6,390 bases of DNA from Pseudomonadota bacterium (GTDB lineage: Bacteria > Desulfobacterota > Desulfobulbia > Desulfobulbales > Desulfobulbaceae): assembly GCA_009778235.1 (NCBI GenBank), contig WRKE01000191.1, positions 1-6,390 on the forward strand. The letters are read 5' to 3'. Within the stretch, counting starts at the first letter, position 1. The number at the start of each line of letters is the position of its first letter. Of this stretch, positions 6,311 to 6,390 are shown one piece after another. The translations under genes and the position numbers were made by a program. The notes below the pieces were generated by a model. It saw only the letters and a list, made by a program, of their open reading frames with translations. It ran no database searches and had not been told where the DNA came from.

Positions 6311-6390
6311 AACCGGGATCGCTGCTTCGCCTCCGGGGCATGGTCCGCAAGGAATGGCTGCAAATCATCCGTGACCCGTCCAGCATCGCC
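6307..6390 (+). CDS. YbhS-like ABC-2 permease, first 28 residues (cut by window edge)
   Basis: The ATG at 6307 overlaps the ybhF stop codon as ATGA, a classic arrangement for coupled translation. The 28 visible residues include RGMVRKEWLQIIRDPSSIA. The KE-x-x-QI-x-RDPSS pattern is the cytoplasmic N-terminal helix that precedes the first membrane segment of YbhS/YbhR-type ABC-2 permeases. The membrane-spanning part lies outside the window. It would form the transmembrane path driven by the YbhF-like ATPase, and a second permease would be expected next. Confidence 0.8.
   Translation, partial: MKPGSLLRLRGMVRKEWLQIIRDPSSIA

Overview
The window is GC-rich, tightly packed chromosomal DNA. It holds two divergent transcription units separated by about 290 bp (4224-4513). 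I see no rRNA, tRNA, CRISPR array, insertion sequence or phage gene. The gene content suggests an anaerobic Gram-negative bacterium, most likely a Desulfobacterota/deltaproteobacterial lineage. This rests on a fused ADP-forming acyl-CoA synthetase next to an acetyl-CoA hydrolase/transferase, an AcuB-like CBS protein and an AcuC-like deacetylase, and on a YbhF/YbhS-type ABC exporter, which implies an envelope of the Gram-negative type. The taxonomic placement is inference.

Minus-strand unit, in transcription order: an AcuC-like zinc deacetylase (4223-3258), an AcuB-like protein with two CBS domains and an ACT-like tail (GTG start, 3214-2555), a 701-residue ADP-forming acetate/acyl-CoA ligase with fused alpha and beta parts (2546-441), and the first 127 residues of an acetyl-CoA hydrolase/CoA-transferase (383 to the window edge). 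The gaps are 43, 8 and 57 bases with no convincing strong terminator, so this looks like one operon. Two enzymes interconvert acyl-CoA and free acid. The two Acu-type proteins are the kind that sense adenylate nucleotides and remove acetyl groups. It therefore resembles the Bacillus acu locus rebuilt around an ADP-forming synthetase, with no AcuA acetyltransferase visible in the window.

Plus-strand unit: a tandem two-ATPase subunit closely resembling E. coli YbhF (4514-6310), overlapping by ATGA with the first 28 codons of a YbhS-like ABC-2 permease (6307 onward). The two ATPase halves are asymmetric. Their motifs predict one canonical and one degenerate ATP site in the assembled pair.

The most notable observations are the remodelled acu-type operon, the asymmetric ATPase, the absence of a YbhG-type adaptor upstream of ybhF, an A-rich oligonucleotide (AAAATCAAAAAA) that recurs three times, and an unexplained intergenic region with a perfect palindrome, short direct repeats and an orphan Shine-Dalgarno sequence. 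Most genes belong to known families. I do not see clear evidence of a wholly new system.
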